Shown: positions 54,482-63,917 of the stretch, in pieces | Layout of the letters: each line of letters begins with the position of its first letter | Position numbering within the stretch: position 1 is the stretch's first letter | NCBI GenBank assembly: GCA_017994815.1 | Contig: JAGOJY010000022.1 | Coordinates: 1 to 64,000, forward strand | Length of the DNA: 64,000 nt | Reading direction: 5' to 3' | DNA from: Acidobacteriota bacterium | Lineage (GTDB): Bacteria; Acidobacteriota; Polarisedimenticolia; J045 | Made by a program: the position numbers and the translations under genes | The notes under the pieces: model-generated | What the model was told of the DNA's origin: nothing | Seen by the model: only the letters and a program-made list of their open reading frames with translations | The model's database searches: none

Positions 54482-56386
54482 CTACGGGTTCTTCCGGCGC
54501 GCGAGGATCTTGTCCATCTCGTCCATGATCCGGTTCATCTCCGCCACGGCGGCGTTGAACGGCGCCGAGGTGGTCATGTCCACGCCCGCGCCGCGCAGCA
54601 GCTCGATCGGGTACTCCGACGAGCCGGACGACAGCATCTGCAGGTAGGCGTCGCGCCGCGCGGTGGCCGGTTTCGCCGCCTGCGCCTCCTCGCGGATGCC
54701 GCGCGCGATCGAGCTCGAGGCCACGACCGCCGTCGCGTACTGGTAGACGTAAAAGTTGTAGTAGAAGTGCGGGATGTAGGCCCACTCGACCGAGTACAGG
54801 TCATCCACCTTGCAGACGCCCTTGTCGTGGCCGTAGTAGGTCCGCACGAGGTCGAGGTACAGCGCGTTGAGCGCGTCGCCGGTCAGCGCCTCGCCCTTTT
54901 CCGCCAGCTCGTGGATCTTGAGTTCGAACTCGGCGAACAACGTCTGCCGGAACAGCGTCCCGCGCAGGTTCTCGAGGTAGCTGCCGAGCAGGAACAGCCG
55001 CGTGTTGTCGTCCTGCGCGCGGCCGAGCATCTGGTACAGCAGCAGGTTCTCGTTGAGCGTCGAGGCGACCTCGGCGACGAAGATCGAGTAGTCGTGCGTC
55101 GGGTAGGGCTGCGTCTTGTTCGACAGGTACGTGTGGATCGTGTGGCCGAACTCGTGGGCCAGCGTCGAGACGTCCTCGTAGTGCCCCATGAAGTTCAGCA
55201 GCTGGTACGGGTGCACGTCGTAGATGCCGGTGCTGTAGGCCCCGGAACGCTTCCCGGTCGAGGGCAGGAAGTCGACCCAGCGCTCCTCGTACGCGCGGCG
55301 GAGCGCCGCCACGTAATCCTGGCCGAGCGGCGCCGCTGCCGAGATGACGAGGTCCATCGCCTGCTCCGGCGTGTAGGTCATCTCGACGCGCTCGACCAGC
55401 GGGGCGTAGACGTCCTCGTAGCCGAGCTGGTCCAGCTTCATGATCCGGCGGCGCAACTCGAGGTAGCGGTGCAGCGCCGGCAGGTTCGCGTGGACGTCCT
55501 CGATCAGCTGCCGGTACACCGCGACCGGGATGTTGTCGCGGAACAACGCGGCCTCGACGCTGCTCTGGAACTTGTGCACGTCGCGGTCGAACACGTGGGT
55601 CTGCACGTCGGAAGAGAGCGACGCGCCGAGCGTGCGGCGGAACTCCTGGAACCGGGACCAGAAAGCCTGGAAGACCTTCAGGCGATCCTCGCGGTTCGGC
55701 AGCGCGCGGTACTTGGTGTAGGCCTGCGCGTCGAGCCGGACCTTCTCGCCGCTGGAGAGCGTGACCTCGGGGTACGGCATGTCGGCGTTGGTGAACACCG
55801 AGTGCACCGTCTGGCCCGCGCCGGCAAACCGGCCGGTCTGGGCGACGATCCGCTCCTCGGTCGGCGAGAGCGTGTGCGGCTTCCAGCGCAGGATGTCGTC
55901 GAGGAACTGCCGGTACTCCTTCAGCCGCGGCTCGGCGTCGACGAACTGCCAGACCTTGGCCGGGTCCATCGCCAGGATCTCCGGCCGCAGGAACGAGCGG
56001 GTCGCCCCGGCCTGGACCAAGAGCTGCTCGACCTCCTGCTTCATCGCCATCGTCGAGCTGTCGCGCGTGTCCTCGTCGTGCAGTTGGCTGGCGTAGTTCG
56101 CGATGCGCCCGAGCTGGCGGTCGATGTCCATGAACGTCGACAGCGCCTCGTAGAACATCTGCGGGGACTCGCCGAGGCGCCCCTCGAACTTCGCCATCTC
56201 CGGAATCCGGGCCGTGACCTGCTGCTTGGCCTGGACGAACGCCTCCCGCGAGGGGAACAGGTCGGCGAGGTTCCAGCGGTACTTTTCCGGGACCTGCGCC
56301 CGGTCGGCGGCCACGGCGAGGCCGGTGGCCAGAAGACAAAGACCGACGTTGAGGCTCACGCCCTCGATCAGGAACGAACGGAACAT
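54482..56386 (-). CDS. pepF: Oligoendopeptidase F-type M3 metallopeptidase, exported
   Basis: This zinc peptidase of 634 residues has HEFGH at 411-415 and a downstream glutamate in EVASTLNENLL (about 440). The N-terminal M3 helical domain spans about 30-200. Unlike most PepF enzymes, the protein begins with a signal-like hydrophobic stretch (about 8-26, ending AVAAD), so it is probably periplasmic. The next gene upstream is the trypsin-like protease (gap 24 nt), suggesting a peptide-degrading unit. Confidence 0.9.
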   Translation of the reverse strand: MFRSFLIEGVSLNVGLCLLATGLAVAADRAQVPEKYRWNLADLFPSREAFVQAKQQVTARIPEMAKFEGRLGESPQMFYEALSTFMDIDRQLGRIANYASQLHDEDTRDSSTMAMKQEVEQLLVQAGATRSFLRPEILAMDPAKVWQFVDAEPRLKEYRQFLDDILRWKPHTLSPTEERIVAQTGRFAGAGQTVHSVFTNADMPYPEVTLSSGEKVRLDAQAYTKYRALPNREDRLKVFQAFWSRFQEFRRTLGASLSSDVQTHVFDRDVHKFQSSVEAALFRDNIPVAVYRQLIEDVHANLPALHRYLELRRRIMKLDQLGYEDVYAPLVERVEMTYTPEQAMDLVISAAAPLGQDYVAALRRAYEERWVDFLPSTGKRSGAYSTGIYDVHPYQLLNFMGHYEDVSTLAHEFGHTIHTYLSNKTQPYPTHDYSIFVAEVASTLNENLLLYQMLGRAQDDNTRLFLLGSYLENLRGTLFRQTLFAEFELKIHELAEKGEALTGDALNALYLDLVRTYYGHDKGVCKVDDLYSVEWAYIPHFYYNFYVYQYATAVVASSSIARGIREEAQAAKPATARRDAYLQMLSSGSSEYPIELLRGAGVDMTTSAPFNAAVAEMNRIMDEMDKILARRKNP

Positions 56387-56410
56387 TCTCCCTCCCCGGA
56401 ACAGGCCGGT

Positions 56411-58093
56411 TCAGCGCGTCGTGACGGTGATCGATTCGATCGGCGAGCAGGCGCTGCCGTCGCAGGCGCGGACGCCGAACTCGTAGGTGGTCAACCGCTC
56501 GAGGTGCTTGATCTTCACCTTGGTCGTGTTGCGCTTCTTCTGCTTGAGGAGCTGCCAGTCGCCGCCCGCGAGCTGGAGGATCTCGTAGCGGTCCTCGGTC
56601 GAGGCCTGGTCCGTCCACTTCAGGACGGCCTTGCGCTTGCCGACCTTGGCCGCGAACAGGTCCGTCGGCGCCGGGGGCGCGAGCGGGTCGCCGCCGAGCG
56701 CACCGGCGATGAACGGGTAGGCGGCGCGGAAGCGCCCGTCCACCGTGTAGTCGTCGTTCGCGCACGGCTCGAGCGGTGGTTCGCCGCAGTGACCCGAGAG
56801 CTGGCCGACGACGATGTCGTCACCATACCACGCCGGCGCGCCGGAGCTGCCGCCGACGATCCCGCCGACCTTGCGCAGCTCGTACAGGAAGCTGGCCACC
56901 GGCCACTCCTGGCAGGTCCCCTGCGGGGTCGTGACCGTGGTCTCGGAGTACTTCTGCGGGCCGCCGTGCGGGTGCGAGATGCGCTGCAGGTCGCGGCCGA
57001 CCGGATCGCTGGTGGTCCACCCGAGAAAGTAGCGGTTCCCCGGGGCGGAGTTCAGCCGGATCAGCGTGAAGTCGGCGATCGGGTTGGATTGCACGAGGGT
57101 GCCGCCGAAGCTGCGCGGGAGCGAGGTCCGGCTCGGCACCGGGCCGTTGCAGGTCTGGCTGCGGTAGTCCCACGTGATGTCGATCGTGCTGACCTCGGCC
57201 TGCGTGCTGAGGCAGTGGTTCGCGGTCAGGAAGAACGGGGTGCCGGTCCCGCCCACGTCGTTGAGCAGCCCGCCGCTGCACACGAACCCGTCACCCCCGC
57301 TGGTGAACATCATCAGCCCCACCGCGCGGCTGGCGTTGGCGATGGCCGCCGTCTGCGTGACGCAGCTCACGTCGAGAAGGCAACTCTCGTCGGCGAGCGG
57401 CGCGGCCGCCAGGGCGGCCGGGCGCCCGGCGGCGTCGAGCTCGAACAGCTCCAGCACGCCCGCGAGTTCGAACGCGGCCGGTTCGCCGCGCTCGAGCGCC
57501 GCGGCGGGCAGCTGCAGCTCCAGCCAGGCCCTCGCGCCGGTGACCGCCGGCAGCCACAGCTCGGACGACCCGCCCGGCTCGACCGCCAGCGGCGGACCGG
57601 TCGCGTCGCCGTCCCCGTAGGTCCACAGGCGCGTCCCGTCCGGCAGCTCGACGTCTGTGAGGTGCAGGCGCAGCGCGTCGGCGCCCTCGACCTCGACCGC
57701 GAGCGTGAACGAGAGGTCACCGCCGGGGGCCGGGGCCAGCAGCCCGCCCGCGAACTCGGCGCGCCCCCCCGCGGCGCGCTGCAATTCCGCGGCGCCGAGG
57801 CGGACGCGGACCGGTGCGTCCAGCGCGCGCTCGAAGCCGTTCTGCGTCGGGACGTTGCCGGCGGCATTGCGCCGCGCGAGCGCGGCCAGCCGATCGGCGG
57901 CCGCGATCCGCGCCGGGGCGAGAACGCGCGCCGGCTCCAGCGGTTCGCGATCGGCGAGGCGCAGGGGACCGGTGGCCGGGGCGGCCGCGGCGGTCGTCTC
58001 CTGCCCTGCCCTCCCCGGGACCGTGATCGGCTCGTCCGCGACGGCGGCCGTCACGAGAGCGAGGGCGAGGATCAGCGCCAGGCCGGGTTTCAC
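56411..58093 (-). CDS. Secreted trypsin-like (lysyl endopeptidase-type) serine protease
   Basis: This 560-residue protein has a signal peptide (1-19, ...AAVAD). A propeptide-like region (about 20-230) precedes the S1 protease domain (about 238-460). The triad is visible: H293 in LTANHC, D341 in ADFTLIRL, S417 in GGSSGAP. Several cysteine pairs suggest disulfides, as in Achromobacter lysyl endopeptidase. A fibronectin-III domain (about 470-560) forms the C-terminus. Long N-terminal pro-regions are usual in this group. It probably acts outside the cell together with the exported PepF. Confidence 0.88.
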   Translation of the reverse strand: MKPGLALILALALVTAAVADEPITVPGRAGQETTAAAAPATGPLRLADREPLEPARVLAPARIAAADRLAALARRNAAGNVPTQNGFERALDAPVRVRLGAAELQRAAGGRAEFAGGLLAPAPGGDLSFTLAVEVEGADALRLHLTDVELPDGTRLWTYGDGDATGPPLAVEPGGSSELWLPAVTGARAWLELQLPAAALERGEPAAFELAGVLELFELDAAGRPAALAAAPLADESCLLDVSCVTQTAAIANASRAVGLMMFTSGGDGFVCSGGLLNDVGGTGTPFFLTANHCLSTQAEVSTIDITWDYRSQTCNGPVPSRTSLPRSFGGTLVQSNPIADFTLIRLNSAPGNRYFLGWTTSDPVGRDLQRISHPHGGPQKYSETTVTTPQGTCQEWPVASFLYELRKVGGIVGGSSGAPAWYGDDIVVGQLSGHCGEPPLEPCANDDYTVDGRFRAAYPFIAGALGGDPLAPPAPTDLFAAKVGKRKAVLKWTDQASTEDRYEILQLAGGDWQLLKQKKRNTTKVKIKHLERLTTYEFGVRACDGSACSPIESITVTTR

Positions 58094-58102
58094 GCGCCAG
58101 TT

Positions 58103-58483
58103 CTACCGTGAACGACGCCGGGAGGCCACCGCCTGCGCCGCGTACCCGGCGATCAACACCGCCTCCGCGACCGCGTCGAGGAGGTAGATCGGCGCGATGC
58201 GGCGGCGGGCGACGTAGATCGCGTCCACGGCGGCGAGGCTGGCCGCGCTGCCGACCGCGAGCGCCGTCACTTCAGGCGGCGGTTCCCGGCGCAGCGCGGC
58301 GAGCCCGAGCGTCCCGCCGATCACCGCCACCAGCGCGCCGACGGTGCGCACGAGCCACATCTCGGGCTTGGGCCCGGTGACCTTCTCGAAGCTCCTGCCG
58401 TGGACGATCGGCCAGACGCCGGTGACGACGAAGTAGAGCGCCTGCGCCCCGAGCAGGAGGCGCAGCGTCCGCGATCGGTCCAT
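58103..58483 (-). CDS. Small four-helix integral membrane protein
   Basis: This 126-residue protein has four predicted membrane segments (about 8-26, 43-62, 70-88 and 96-115) and a basic C-terminal tail. ATG 58481-58483 is preceded on the minus strand by a GGAGGGA RBS. No recognised family; the last helix ends 10 nt before the protease start. No function is proposed. Confidence 0.65.
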   Translation of the reverse strand: MDRSRTLRLLLGAQALYFVVTGVWPIVHGRSFEKVTGPKPEMWLVRTVGALVAVIGGTLGLAALRREPPPEVTALAVGSAASLAAVDAIYVARRRIAPIYLLDAVAEAVLIAGYAAQAVASRRRSR

Positions 58484-58506
58484 GGTCCCTCCGTTCCGGT
58501 CCGGGT

Positions 58507-59205
58507 TCAGCCCTGGGGAACGCGGTCCTTGGTCGGGCCGCGGCGCGAGGCGAGTTCGAGCAGCCGCACCACGCGCTCGAGCACCTGGTCCGCGCGCGCG
58601 AGCGGCGAGCGCGCCTCGATCAGCCGCTGGCGTTCGTCCGGCTCCGGCACGAACACGGACCCGACGCGGAACACCAGGAGTTCGCCGTTGCTGCGGTCCC
58701 TCAACAGCGAGGCCAGTTCGCCCGCCGCCGGGCCGAGCACCTGCGCGAGTGCCAGCGTCGACTGCACGAGCCCTTCGAGAGAAACCGCGAGCGACGCCGC
58801 GGCAGCGGGCGGCAGCGGATCGTCGATGTACGGTTCGGGCCGGCCGAGCCGGTACGGACGGTCCGAGGCGATCTCGAGGATGCGGCAGCGCGCCTCCGGC
58901 TCGACGACGATGTGGTACTCGCCGTTCGGCAGCGGCGCGACGTCGGCCAACCGCCCCACGCTGGCCACCGGGCAGAACGCCGGGGCGCCCTCGTAATCGC
59001 GCTCCCACCCCGGGGCGAGCCGCGGGACCGCGATCCAGCGCTCGGCGGACGGCAGGCGCAGCAGGTCGGCGACCAGCGCACGGTAGCGCGGTTCGAAGAT
59101 CCGGTACGGAGTCGCCAGGCCGGGCAAGAGCACGTGGTCGGGAAGCGGGAACAGCGCAACGTGCTGCGGCGAGCCGGCCTGCGCGATGTTCCCGGGAAGC
59201 TCCAT
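58507..59205 (-). CDS. LON substrate-binding-domain protein (PF02190)
   Basis: This 232-residue stand-alone LON N-terminal-like domain protein starts with the VALFPLPDHVLLPG strand-loop typical of the family. A RIFEPRYRALVADLL stretch and a GRLADVAPLPNGEYHIVVE stretch follow. No ATPase or protease domain is present. Function of stand-alone LON proteins is unclear; substrate binding in protein quality control is often suggested. The chosen ATG (59203-59205) is 13 nt after the aminotransferase stop. Confidence 0.85.
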   Translation of the reverse strand: MELPGNIAQAGSPQHVALFPLPDHVLLPGLATPYRIFEPRYRALVADLLRLPSAERWIAVPRLAPGWERDYEGAPAFCPVASVGRLADVAPLPNGEYHIVVEPEARCRILEIASDRPYRLGRPEPYIDDPLPPAAAASLAVSLEGLVQSTLALAQVLGPAAGELASLLRDRSNGELLVFRVGSVFVPEPDERQRLIEARSPLARADQVLERVVRLLELASRRGPTKDRVPQG

Positions 59206-59218
59206 GGTGCCGTGGAGT

Positions 59219-60430
59219 TTAGCCCGGCCCCGCATTGGCCGCCGTGCCGCCCATGTCGCGCAGCACCGCGGCGAGCCGCGCGAACTGCTCGCGCGTGTTG
59301 TAGAGCTGGGCCGAGGCCCGCACCACCTTTCCCCCAGGCGCGGGCCACTTGTAGAACCAGGTCTCGATCCGGTGCCGCTCGAAGACGAGGTCGGTCAGGG
59401 GGTCGAAGTCGAGGCGCGCCAGCTCGGACCCGGCGGGCAGGCGCGGCAGCGGCACCGACGCCAGCGAGCCGATCATCTCGTCCGGGCACGGCACCGGCAC
59501 GTGGAGCGCCGCGCACAGCAGGTCGCGGGCCGCGAGCGCCAGCGCCCGGTTGCGGGCGCGGACCTCGGCCCAGCCGCCCGCGACGAGCGAGCCGACGACG
59601 CGGATCGCCTCCGGGATGCACAGCCAGGGGGTCGGATCGTCCGTGCCGGTCCAGTCGAACTCCAGCCGGAAACGCGAGCGCGTCGGGCGGTCGGCGTTGA
59701 ACCCGTGGCTGATCGACAGTGGCCGCAGCGCCGCGCGCTTGTCCGCGCGCACGTGGAGGAACGCGGCCCCCTTGGGCGCGCACAGCCACTTGTGGGCGTT
59801 GCCCGTGTAGTACGCCGCGCCGAGCCGGTCCAGCTCCAGTTCCAGCATGCCCGGCGCGTGCGCGCCGTCCACCAGCGCGTCCACCCCGCGCGCGCGGAGT
59901 TCCGCGACCAGCTCCTGCACCGGGAACACCAGCCCGGTCGGGCTGGTCACGTGGTCGAGCAGCGCCAGCCGGGTGCGCGGCGTCACGCGCTCCAGCACCG
60001 CGCCGACGACCTGCTCCGGGCGCTGCAGCGGGAACGGCACGGCAGCCACCACGACCCGTGCGCCGGACCGCGCCGCCACGTGGTCCAGCGCGTTGCGGCA
60101 CGCGTTGTACGCGTGGTCGGTCGTCAGCAGTTCGTCGCCCCGTTCCAGCTCGACCGAGCGCAGGACGGTGTTGACGCCGTGCGTCGCGTTCGGGACGAAC
60201 GCCAGCCCCTCCGGGTCCGCGCCGACGAACCGCGCCAGCTCCTCGCGGGCGGCATCGAGCAACGGCTCCAGCTCGCGCGCCAGGAACCGGTACGGCTCCG
60301 CCTCCAGCCGCGCCCGCAACTCGGCCTGGCGCTCCAGCACCGCCCGCGGGCAGGCGCCGAACGAGCCGTGGTTCAGGTAGGCGACGTCCCCCCGCAGGGG
60401 CCACGCCGGGGCCAACTCGGAGTCGTTCAT
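59219..60430 (-). CDS. Class V aminotransferase (isopenicillin N epimerase-like, PLP)
   Basis: This 403-residue PLP enzyme has the fold-type I pattern: AYLNHGSFGACP start, NATHGVNTVLRS, DGAHAPG (about 188-194) and the Schiff-base lysine K214 in TGNAHKWLCAPKG. Relatives include isopenicillin N epimerases and cysteine desulfurase-like enzymes, so the substrate cannot be named. It is the first gene of the leftward series and diverges from the DUF1015-serA-serC operon across 171 nt. Confidence 0.85.
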   Translation of the reverse strand: MNDSELAPAWPLRGDVAYLNHGSFGACPRAVLERQAELRARLEAEPYRFLARELEPLLDAAREELARFVGADPEGLAFVPNATHGVNTVLRSVELERGDELLTTDHAYNACRNALDHVAARSGARVVVAAVPFPLQRPEQVVGAVLERVTPRTRLALLDHVTSPTGLVFPVQELVAELRARGVDALVDGAHAPGMLELELDRLGAAYYTGNAHKWLCAPKGAAFLHVRADKRAALRPLSISHGFNADRPTRSRFRLEFDWTGTDDPTPWLCIPEAIRVVGSLVAGGWAEVRARNRALALAARDLLCAALHVPVPCPDEMIGSLASVPLPRLPAGSELARLDFDPLTDLVFERHRIETWFYKWPAPGGKVVRASAQLYNTREQFARLAAVLRDMGGTAANAGPG

Positions 60431-60508
60431 CCGCAGGATTTTACGGGTCCGGCCCGGTCCCGGGGGGCGTTCCGGCGCGCCCCTGACGCGGGACTGCCAA
60501 ATGGGTTA

Positions 60509-60523
60509 ACCTTGGCCAAAGGT
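60509..60523. promoter_or_regulatory. Near-palindrome in the divergent promoter region
   Basis: ACCTTGGCCAAAGGT is almost fully self-complementary and is preceded by the palindrome GGTTAACC. It lies in the 171-nt spacer between divergent genes and could be an operator or overlap a -35 box on either strand. Confidence 0.3.
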
Positions 60524-60601
60524 AGCCTCCCCGGTCGTCGGCGGGCGCGCCGGGAGTGTCCCCTCACCCCACCTGACCAGAAGTGCCCGCAGGGGGTACG
60601 G

Positions 60602-61840
60602 ATGTCACGCATCAAGCCTTTCCGGGCCTTCCGGCCGCGGCCGGAACTGGCGCGCCGTGTCGCGTCCCCGCCCTACGACGTGATTTCGTCGGACGAGGCG
60701 CGGCAGATGGCGCGCGGCAATCCCGAGACGTTCCTGCACGTCGCCAAGCCCGAGATCGACCTCGACCCGTCGCTGTCGCTCTACGACGACCGCGTCTACG
60801 CGCGCGGCGCGCAGAACCTGCGCCGGCTGATCGACGAGAAGATCCTCGTGCGCGACCCGGCCCCGTGCCTGTACGTGTACCAGCAGAGGATGGGAGCGCA
60901 CGTGCAGGCCGGGCTGGTCGGCCTGTGCAGCGTCGCCGAGTACGAGCGGGACCTGATCAAGAAGCACGAGCACACCCGCAAGGACAAGGAAGACGACCGC
61001 ACGCGGCACGTCACCGAGTGCAACGCGAACGCCGAGCCGGTGTTCCTGACCTACCGCGCCGTGCGGGCGATCGACGAGATCGTCGACCGCGTGCGGGCGC
61101 GCCCTGCGGCGTATGACTTCGCCAGCGACGACGGGATCGGCCACGCCGTATGGGTCGTCGATGACCCGGCCGAGATCGACGCGCTGGTGCGGCTGTTCGG
61201 CGAGATCCCGGCGCTGTACGTGGCCGACGGACACCACCGCACGGCCGCGGCGGTGCGCAACGGGCAGAAGGCGCGCGCCTCGAACCCGCACCCCACCGGC
61301 GAGGAGCCGTACGAATCGTTCATGGCCGTGGTTTTCCCGCACGACCAGCTGCAGATCCTCGACTACAACCGGGTGGTGAAGGACCTCAACGGCCTCTCGC
61401 CCGCGTCGTTCCTCGAGCGGCTCGCCGGGAAGTTCGCGGTCGAGCCCGCCGAGCAACCCCGGCCGCGGGCCCCGCGCTCGTTCGGGATGTACCTCGACGG
61501 GCGCTGGTACCGCCTCGAGGCGCGGCCGGGCACGTTCCCGGCCGACGACCCGGTGAGGGGGTTGGACGTCTCGATCCTGCAGGACAACCTGCTCGCACCG
61601 GTCCTCGGCATCGCCGACCCGCGCACGGACAAGCGGATCGACTTCGTCGGCGGGATCCGCGGGACCGCCGAGCTGGAGAAGCGCTGCCGGGAGGGGTACG
61701 CCGTGGCGTTCTCGCTCTACCCCACCTCCCTGGTGCAGCTGATGGACGTCGCCGACGCCGGGATGGTGATGCCGCCCAAGTCGACGTGGTTCGAACCGAA
61801 ACTGCGGAGCGGACTGACCGTCCGCACGCTTGACGAGTGA
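60602..61840 (+). CDS. DUF1015 family protein
   Basis: This 412-residue protein matches the DUF1015 family (SerA/SerC-associated). Family stretches are the N-terminal FRAFRPRPELARRVASPPYDV, KKHEHTRKDKEDDRTRH, the YVADGHHRTAAAV motif near 205-217 (suggesting a phosphate or nucleotide site) and a C-terminal MPPKSTWFEPKLRSG. Function is uncharacterised; conserved co-location with serA and serC implies a link to serine metabolism. The serA start follows after 16 nt. Confidence 0.92.
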   Translation: MSRIKPFRAFRPRPELARRVASPPYDVISSDEARQMARGNPETFLHVAKPEIDLDPSLSLYDDRVYARGAQNLRRLIDEKILVRDPAPCLYVYQQRMGAHVQAGLVGLCSVAEYERDLIKKHEHTRKDKEDDRTRHVTECNANAEPVFLTYRAVRAIDEIVDRVRARPAAYDFASDDGIGHAVWVVDDPAEIDALVRLFGEIPALYVADGHHRTAAAVRNGQKARASNPHPTGEEPYESFMAVVFPHDQLQILDYNRVVKDLNGLSPASFLERLAGKFAVEPAEQPRPRAPRSFGMYLDGRWYRLEARPGTFPADDPVRGLDVSILQDNLLAPVLGIADPRTDKRIDFVGGIRGTAELEKRCREGYAVAFSLYPTSLVQLMDVADAGMVMPPKSTWFEPKLRSGLTVRTLDE

Positions 61841-61856
61841 AACGAGGAGGAACGAG

Positions 61857-62732
61857 ATGAAGATCCTGCTGGCGGATGCGTTCGACGAGTCGTTGCCCGG
61901 ACGATTGCAGAAGTTCGGGGAAGTCCTGACCAACATCGAGCAGGTCGGCGAGGCCGAGGTGCTCCTGATCCGCTCCAAGACCAAGGTCACCCCCGAGTTC
62001 CTGGCCAAGGCGCCGAAGCTGAAGCTGGTGATCCGCGGCGGCGTCGGACTCGACAACGTGGACATCGAAGCCTGCCGTCAGCGCGGCATCGACGTGAAGA
62101 ACACCCCGCGCGCCTCGTCGGTCGCGGTCGCCGAACTGGCGATGGCGCTGATGCTGGCCGTGCCGAACCGGCTGATCGAGGCCCACAACACGACCAAGGC
62201 CGGCCAGTTCCTCAAGAAGGAGCTGAAGCGCACGGAGCTGTACCACAAGACGCTTGGCCTCGTCGGCGCTGGGCTGATCGGCACCGAGGTCGCCCGCCGG
62301 GCGCTGGCGTTCGGCATGCGGGTCATCGCGCACGACCACTACATCGCCAATCACGCCCTTGCCGAGCTCGTGGAGACCGACGACGAGCTGTACGCGCAGG
62401 CGGACTACATCAGCCTGCACCTGCCGTTGACGCCCGAGACCAAGGGCATGCTCAACAAGCAGGCGTTCGCCAAGATGAAGAAGGGCGTCGTGATCGTCAA
62501 CACCGCCCGCGGCAAGCTCGTCGTCGAGGAGGACCTCGTCGCGGCGCTGAACTCGGGCCAGGTCCGGGCCTACGCCACCGACGTCTGGTTCAGCGATCCG
62601 CCCGATCCGTCGTGCCCGCTCCTGTCCGCGCCGAACGTGCTGATGGCTCCGCACATCGGCGCCTCGAGCAAGGAGAACCTGCTGCGGATCGGCGACATCA
62701 TCGTCGACATCCTGTCCAAGTACACGAAGTGA
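61857..62732 (+). CDS. serA: D-3-phosphoglycerate dehydrogenase, short form
   Basis: It oxidises 3-phosphoglycerate to phosphohydroxypyruvate with NAD in the first step of serine synthesis. The 291-residue D-2-hydroxyacid dehydrogenase has the catalytic Arg in VIRGGVGLD, the nucleotide-binding GLVGAGLIG stretch, a NTARGKLVVEEDLV segment and the catalytic His in PHIGAS. It lacks the C-terminal ACT domain, so serine feedback of the classic type is not expected. ATG 61857 has a GAGGAGG RBS. serC follows after 39 nt. Confidence 0.92.
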   Translation: MKILLADAFDESLPGRLQKFGEVLTNIEQVGEAEVLLIRSKTKVTPEFLAKAPKLKLVIRGGVGLDNVDIEACRQRGIDVKNTPRASSVAVAELAMALMLAVPNRLIEAHNTTKAGQFLKKELKRTELYHKTLGLVGAGLIGTEVARRALAFGMRVIAHDHYIANHALAELVETDDELYAQADYISLHLPLTPETKGMLNKQAFAKMKKGVVIVNTARGKLVVEEDLVAALNSGQVRAYATDVWFSDPPDPSCPLLSAPNVLMAPHIGASSKENLLRIGDIIVDILSKYTK

Positions 62733-62771
62733 CACCGGCGGGCGGCTCCGCGCCGCCCGCGAGGAGCGATC

Positions 62772-63866
62772 ATGGCGCGCACCATCAATTTCTACGCCGG
62801 TCCCGCCGGTCTGCCGCTGGCCCCGCTCGAGCGCGCGCAGCGCGAGATGCTCGACTTCAACGGCGCCGGCATGTCGGTCATGGAGATCAGCCACCGCGCC
62901 AAGGAGTACGACGCGGTCCACAGCGAGGCCTTGGCGCTGACCAAGGAACTGCTGAACGTCCCCGACAACTTCAAGATCCTGCTGCTGCAGGGCGGCGGGA
63001 ACCTGCAGTTCGGCATGCTGCCGATGAACCTCCTCTGGGGCGGCCGGACGGCGGATTACATCGACACCGGCAACTGGGCCAAGAAGGCGTTCAAGGAAGC
63101 CCAGATCGTCGCCGGCGACGCGGCCAAGCTCGCGGCCACGATGGAATCCGAGTCCTACACGCGCCTGCCCGAGGCCAAGGAGCTGCAGCTGCGTTCCGGG
63201 ACGACCTACGTCCACTTCTGCTCGAACAACACCATCGAGGGGACGCAGTGGCACGAGTTCCCGAAGACCAACGGCGTGCCGCTGGCCTGCGACATGTCGT
63301 CCGACATCATGTGGCGCCCGTTCGACGTCAAGCCGTTCGGCGTGATCTACGCCGGCGCGCAGAAGAACCTCGGCCCGTCGGGCGTCACGGTCGTCCTGAT
63401 CCGCGACGACATGCTCGAGCAGTGCCGCAAGGACATCACGACCTACCTGCGCTACACGATCCACGCCGAGAAGAACAGCCTGTACAACACCCCGCCGTGC
63501 TTCGCGATCTACATCCTGCGCAACGTCCTGGAGTACAACAAGTCGATCGGCGGGCTGGCGGCGATCGAGAAGAACAACCGCGAGAAGGGGCGCCTCCTGT
63601 ACGGCTGCATCGACAAGCACGCCGACTTCTACCGCGGCACGGTCAAGGTCAAAGAGCAGCGCTCGCTGATGAACGTCACGTTCCGCCTGCCGAAGGAGGA
63701 GCTCGACGCCAAGTTCGTCGCCGAGGCCAAGAAGAACGGGATGGTCGGCCTGAAGGGCTACCGGACCGTGGGCGGGATCCGGGTCTCGATGTACAACGCC
63801 GTGACCGTGGACAACATCAAGACGCTGGTCGGCTTCATGGAGGAATTCGTTCGCACGAACGGCTGA
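62772..63866 (+). CDS. serC: Phosphoserine aminotransferase
   Basis: It transaminates phosphohydroxypyruvate to phosphoserine with glutamate in the second step of serine synthesis. The 364-residue PLP enzyme has INFYAGPAGLP at the start, LLLQGGGNLQFGMLPMN, and the Schiff-base lysine in YAGAQKNLGPSG (about residue 200). A VKEQRSLMNVTFRLP stretch near 290 is typical of SerC. The RBS is GAGGAG and the start is ATG 62772. No serB is present in the window. Confidence 0.95.
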   Translation: MARTINFYAGPAGLPLAPLERAQREMLDFNGAGMSVMEISHRAKEYDAVHSEALALTKELLNVPDNFKILLLQGGGNLQFGMLPMNLLWGGRTADYIDTGNWAKKAFKEAQIVAGDAAKLAATMESESYTRLPEAKELQLRSGTTYVHFCSNNTIEGTQWHEFPKTNGVPLACDMSSDIMWRPFDVKPFGVIYAGAQKNLGPSGVTVVLIRDDMLEQCRKDITTYLRYTIHAEKNSLYNTPPCFAIYILRNVLEYNKSIGGLAAIEKNNREKGRLLYGCIDKHADFYRGTVKVKEQRSLMNVTFRLPKEELDAKFVAEAKKNGMVGLKGYRTVGGIRVSMYNAVTVDNIKTLVGFMEEFVRTNG

Positions 63867-63885
63867 TTCGCGCGCTACGACCGGG

Positions 63886-63917
63886 GGGCGGGGCCTCGCG
63901 CCCCGCCCTCACATTTT
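63886..63917. terminator. Bidirectional terminator between serC and the right-edge gene
   Basis: A perfect 9-bp stem (63886-63894 with 63900-63908) encloses CTCGC and is followed by TCACATTTT. It lies 19 nt after the serC stop and abuts the stop of the convergent gene. Confidence 0.65.
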
